Assembly: GCA_044221135.1 (NCBI GenBank) | Contig: JBGAPT010000071.1 | Coordinates: forward strand, 1 to 7,937 | Reading direction: 5' to 3' | Source of the DNA: UBA4722 sp044221135 | GTDB taxonomy: Bacteria > Pseudomonadota > Gammaproteobacteria > DSM-16500 | Length of the DNA: 7,937 nucleotides | Shown: piece after piece, positions 6,187 through 7,937 of the stretch | Layout of the letters: every line of letters begins with the position of its first letter | Position numbering within the stretch: the stretch's first letter is position 1 | Made by a program: the position numbers and the translations under genes | Notes under the pieces: generated by a model | Databases searched by the model: none | Seen by the model: only the letters and a program-made list of their open reading frames with translations | Told to the model about the DNA's origin: nothing

Positions 6187-7794
6187 ATGCGATCTACTAG
6201 GTATCAATCATCAGTTAAAAAAAAGCAAGAATCACTAGCTGAAGAAAAGCAAGATTCTTTGCCCTCTGACTTAAACCCAACAATACTTCTTTTTTTATCA
6301 GATAAAGAGATTTTTACTTCAGCTATGCTAGTTTCTAAAGCATGGTCTCTCATGGCTAACGATGCTTTTGTGGAATTAAAAAATAATTCAGACAACTCAG
6401 TGATTCAAAATCGATTGCAAGATATTTTCGTCCATGTAATAAGAAAAAAACATCCTCATGCAGTCCAAAAATTAATTATGATGGGCGCAAACGTCAATGA
6501 CGTGTATACAGAAAAAAAATATGAACTTGCTTTAATGCCATTACCTAATCCAATGACTGGCTATGTCCATGCAGGACAAATAAAAAAAGGCACATTATAT
6601 TTAACACAAAACAATAGTCAGCTTGTTTATACTGCCATGACACCTCACAGTGATACTGTGCCTCAATGGAATACGCCTCTCTCGACTAATATACCCGTTC
6701 CAAACCCACTGACGCTAGAAGCGTTAAATGAATCAAAGGAACAAATTTTAAATGAAGTGTCAAAACACGATCATATGAAAATAGCAATGCTAAACATGGC
6801 AGCTACACAAGGGACAAGTCCAGGAGATCAAAAAGACGTTGAAATCGTTTTGCTACTCTTACGTTCTAAAGCAAATGTCACATATGACGATTTCCCCAAT
6901 TATACTACCCCAGGACGCTCTTATCGCACTTGGACGGGAGGACGCGCTGTCGAATGCATTCCTGGTTATTTTAAACAAACAGAAGAAAATAAACAGGAGC
7001 CTTTACCCAAAGTCTATTACTGGATGAGTATACTCACACTAATGAACACAGCAATACTAGAAAAAGAACTCAAAGAAAACAATACTGAAGACATATTACA
7101 CGCTCTTAGAAATATCAATCGAGCTAATCCTCTATTTACTAGAGATTATCTACGGTCATTCATTTCAACACCAGCTGATGTTTCCCTTCTAGGAGTTCGA
7201 GAAGAACTCACGCAGGCTGACAGAAATAGGCTAACTACTTTGCCGGAGTTGAAATCGCTTAGATGTCAACACACGATGGCTGCAATCTATCATCCATTTA
7301 AAGGTACTGCCCCCTATCTGATAGAAATATGTTTTTATAGTATAGGAAGCGCATTATTGAATTATTTTGTATTTCAACCCTTACTTGACACCGCATGGCC
7401 AACATCGACAAAAGCACGATTAGAAAACACTATAATTAATGGTGTTTCTACTCCTACTCTGATTGTACCTATAAAATTTGACATGACAGCTTCAATAATG
7501 CTGGCGTTTTTACTGTTAACACTTAAGTTAGTACTAACAACCTGCAAAAATAAAGCAGTGTCAGCCTATAAATATTTACGTAATCAGCCAAGAGAAACGT
7601 ACTTGAAGCCACACCAACTCCACTTTCCTCTTCGACCACTTGCACCATCACCGCTTGTTGAATTTAAAAATGTCCCTACGGTAGGATTGCTTTTCAAACC
7701 TGCTCCGAAGGATCCTGCTGCTCCAAAGCAACAATCTAATGCGCAACAAACTAAACACCCGCAAACTGCACCTAGAAGACGACATCTAATCTGA
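6187..7794 (+). CDS. F-box and ankyrin-like protein with C-terminal membrane segments, candidate effector
   Basis: A 535-residue protein without an N-terminal signal. Residues 25-62 fit an F-box: L25-P26, DLNPTILLFLS, then VSKAW (49-53) and a final hydrophobic stretch. In eukaryotes this motif binds Skp1 and brings substrates to SCF ubiquitin ligases; in bacteria it is known from effectors such as Legionella AnkB. Ankyrin-like stretches follow at about 90-118 (AVQKLIMMGANVND) and 216-236 (DVEIVLLLLRSKANV), separated by about 95 residues with a strand pair (GTLYL, LVYTAM) I do not recognise. Two hydrophobic segments, about 376-400 and 432-453, look membrane-spanning. The tail is proline- and lysine-rich and ends in RRRHLI. 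KQESL/KQDSL near the N-terminus is encoded by a 13-base near-repeat (6221-6233, 6245-6257). The ATG at 6187 is preferred: GGAG (6172-6175) precedes it by 11 bases, whereas an in-frame GTG at 6175 has a poorer site. The effector role is inferred. Confidence 0.75.
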   Translation: MRSTRYQSSVKKKQESLAEEKQDSLPSDLNPTILLFLSDKEIFTSAMLVSKAWSLMANDAFVELKNNSDNSVIQNRLQDIFVHVIRKKHPHAVQKLIMMGANVNDVYTEKKYELALMPLPNPMTGYVHAGQIKKGTLYLTQNNSQLVYTAMTPHSDTVPQWNTPLSTNIPVPNPLTLEALNESKEQILNEVSKHDHMKIAMLNMAATQGTSPGDQKDVEIVLLLLRSKANVTYDDFPNYTTPGRSYRTWTGGRAVECIPGYFKQTEENKQEPLPKVYYWMSILTLMNTAILEKELKENNTEDILHALRNINRANPLFTRDYLRSFISTPADVSLLGVREELTQADRNRLTTLPELKSLRCQHTMAAIYHPFKGTAPYLIEICFYSIGSALLNYFVFQPLLDTAWPTSTKARLENTIINGVSTPTLIVPIKFDMTASIMLAFLLLTLKLVLTTCKNKAVSAYKYLRNQPRETYLKPHQLHFPLRPLAPSPLVEFKNVPTVGLLFKPAPKDPAAPKQQSNAQQTKHPQTAPRRRHLI

Positions 7795-7886
7795 AATAAG
7801 GATACTAATCTTAAATTATCGCAATGACAGATAGAATGAGATTTACCGCTTAGGGCGACTTTAACCCGTAACCGTTCACCGGGGCA

Positions 7887-7937
7887 TTAGACTTGCAGAA
7901 GAACTTCAGTTTTGAGCCAAGGTTGAACGATTTCTTT
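7887..7937 (-). CDS. Possible 3' end of a minus-strand gene (partial)
   Basis: On the minus strand one frame is open from the window edge for 16 codons (KEIVQPWLKTEVLLQV) and ends at TAA at 7887-7889. The peptide is not recognisable and the stretch is short enough to arise by chance. If real, this gene would converge on the F-box gene. Bases 7795-7886 in between show no gene and no clear terminator, only short GGG/CCC complementarity. Confidence 0.18.
   Translation of the reverse strand, partial: KEIVQPWLKTEVLLQV

Noticed and set aside
6839..7027. Second-frame plus-strand open frame inside the F-box gene
   Set aside because: It overlaps a longer frame with domain evidence and has no recognisable product.
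1..7937. Search by eye for tRNA genes, CRISPR arrays and phage attachment sites
   Set aside because: No cloverleaf-like sequence, regularly spaced repeat or integrase gene was seen.

Overview
The window looks like a chromosomal segment of an AT-rich gammaproteobacterium that lives inside eukaryotic cells, most likely of the Legionellales type (Legionella, Coxiella, Rickettsiella, Aquicella or Berkiella relatives). This rests on ordinary gammaproteobacterial housekeeping genes next to two genes for eukaryote-like proteins: a protein-kinase fold and an F-box plus ankyrin protein. No rRNA or marker gene is present, so the placement is an inference.

Left part (1-2112). A few codons of a possible upstream gene precede phhB (pterin-4a-carbinolamine dehydratase). 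phhB overlaps by 14 bases a hotdog-fold acyl-CoA thioesterase gene, and the two are probably one transcript. Facing them is serC (phosphoserine aminotransferase). The gap between the convergent ends carries a perfect 9-bp inverted repeat that may end the serC transcript.

Middle (2113-4447). The 352 bases between serC and the next gene hold the serC leader with a good TATAAT box, then a compact palindrome of about 180 bp with long imperfect arms and TATA at both ends. It looks like a miniature inverted-repeat transposable element (MITE). Its right edge forms a TATAAT that could drive the following gene, a CPA2-family cation/proton antiporter with C-terminal RCK_N and RCK_C domains.

Right part (4252-7794). 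A kinase-like gene on the minus strand ends inside the antiporter gene, giving a 196-base antisense tail-to-tail overlap. About 255 AT-rich bases separate it from a divergent plus-strand gene. That gene encodes an N-terminal F-box, two ankyrin-like stretches split by an unrecognised segment, and two hydrophobic segments near the C-terminus. The two are best read as candidate secreted effectors acting on a host: the F-box could dock on host Skp1, and the kinase-like protein could phosphorylate or bind host proteins. The kinase has a substituted beta-3 lysine and a DGG in place of DFG, so it may be atypical or inactive. The last 143 bases contain no convincing gene, only a possible 16-codon end of a minus-strand gene at the window edge.
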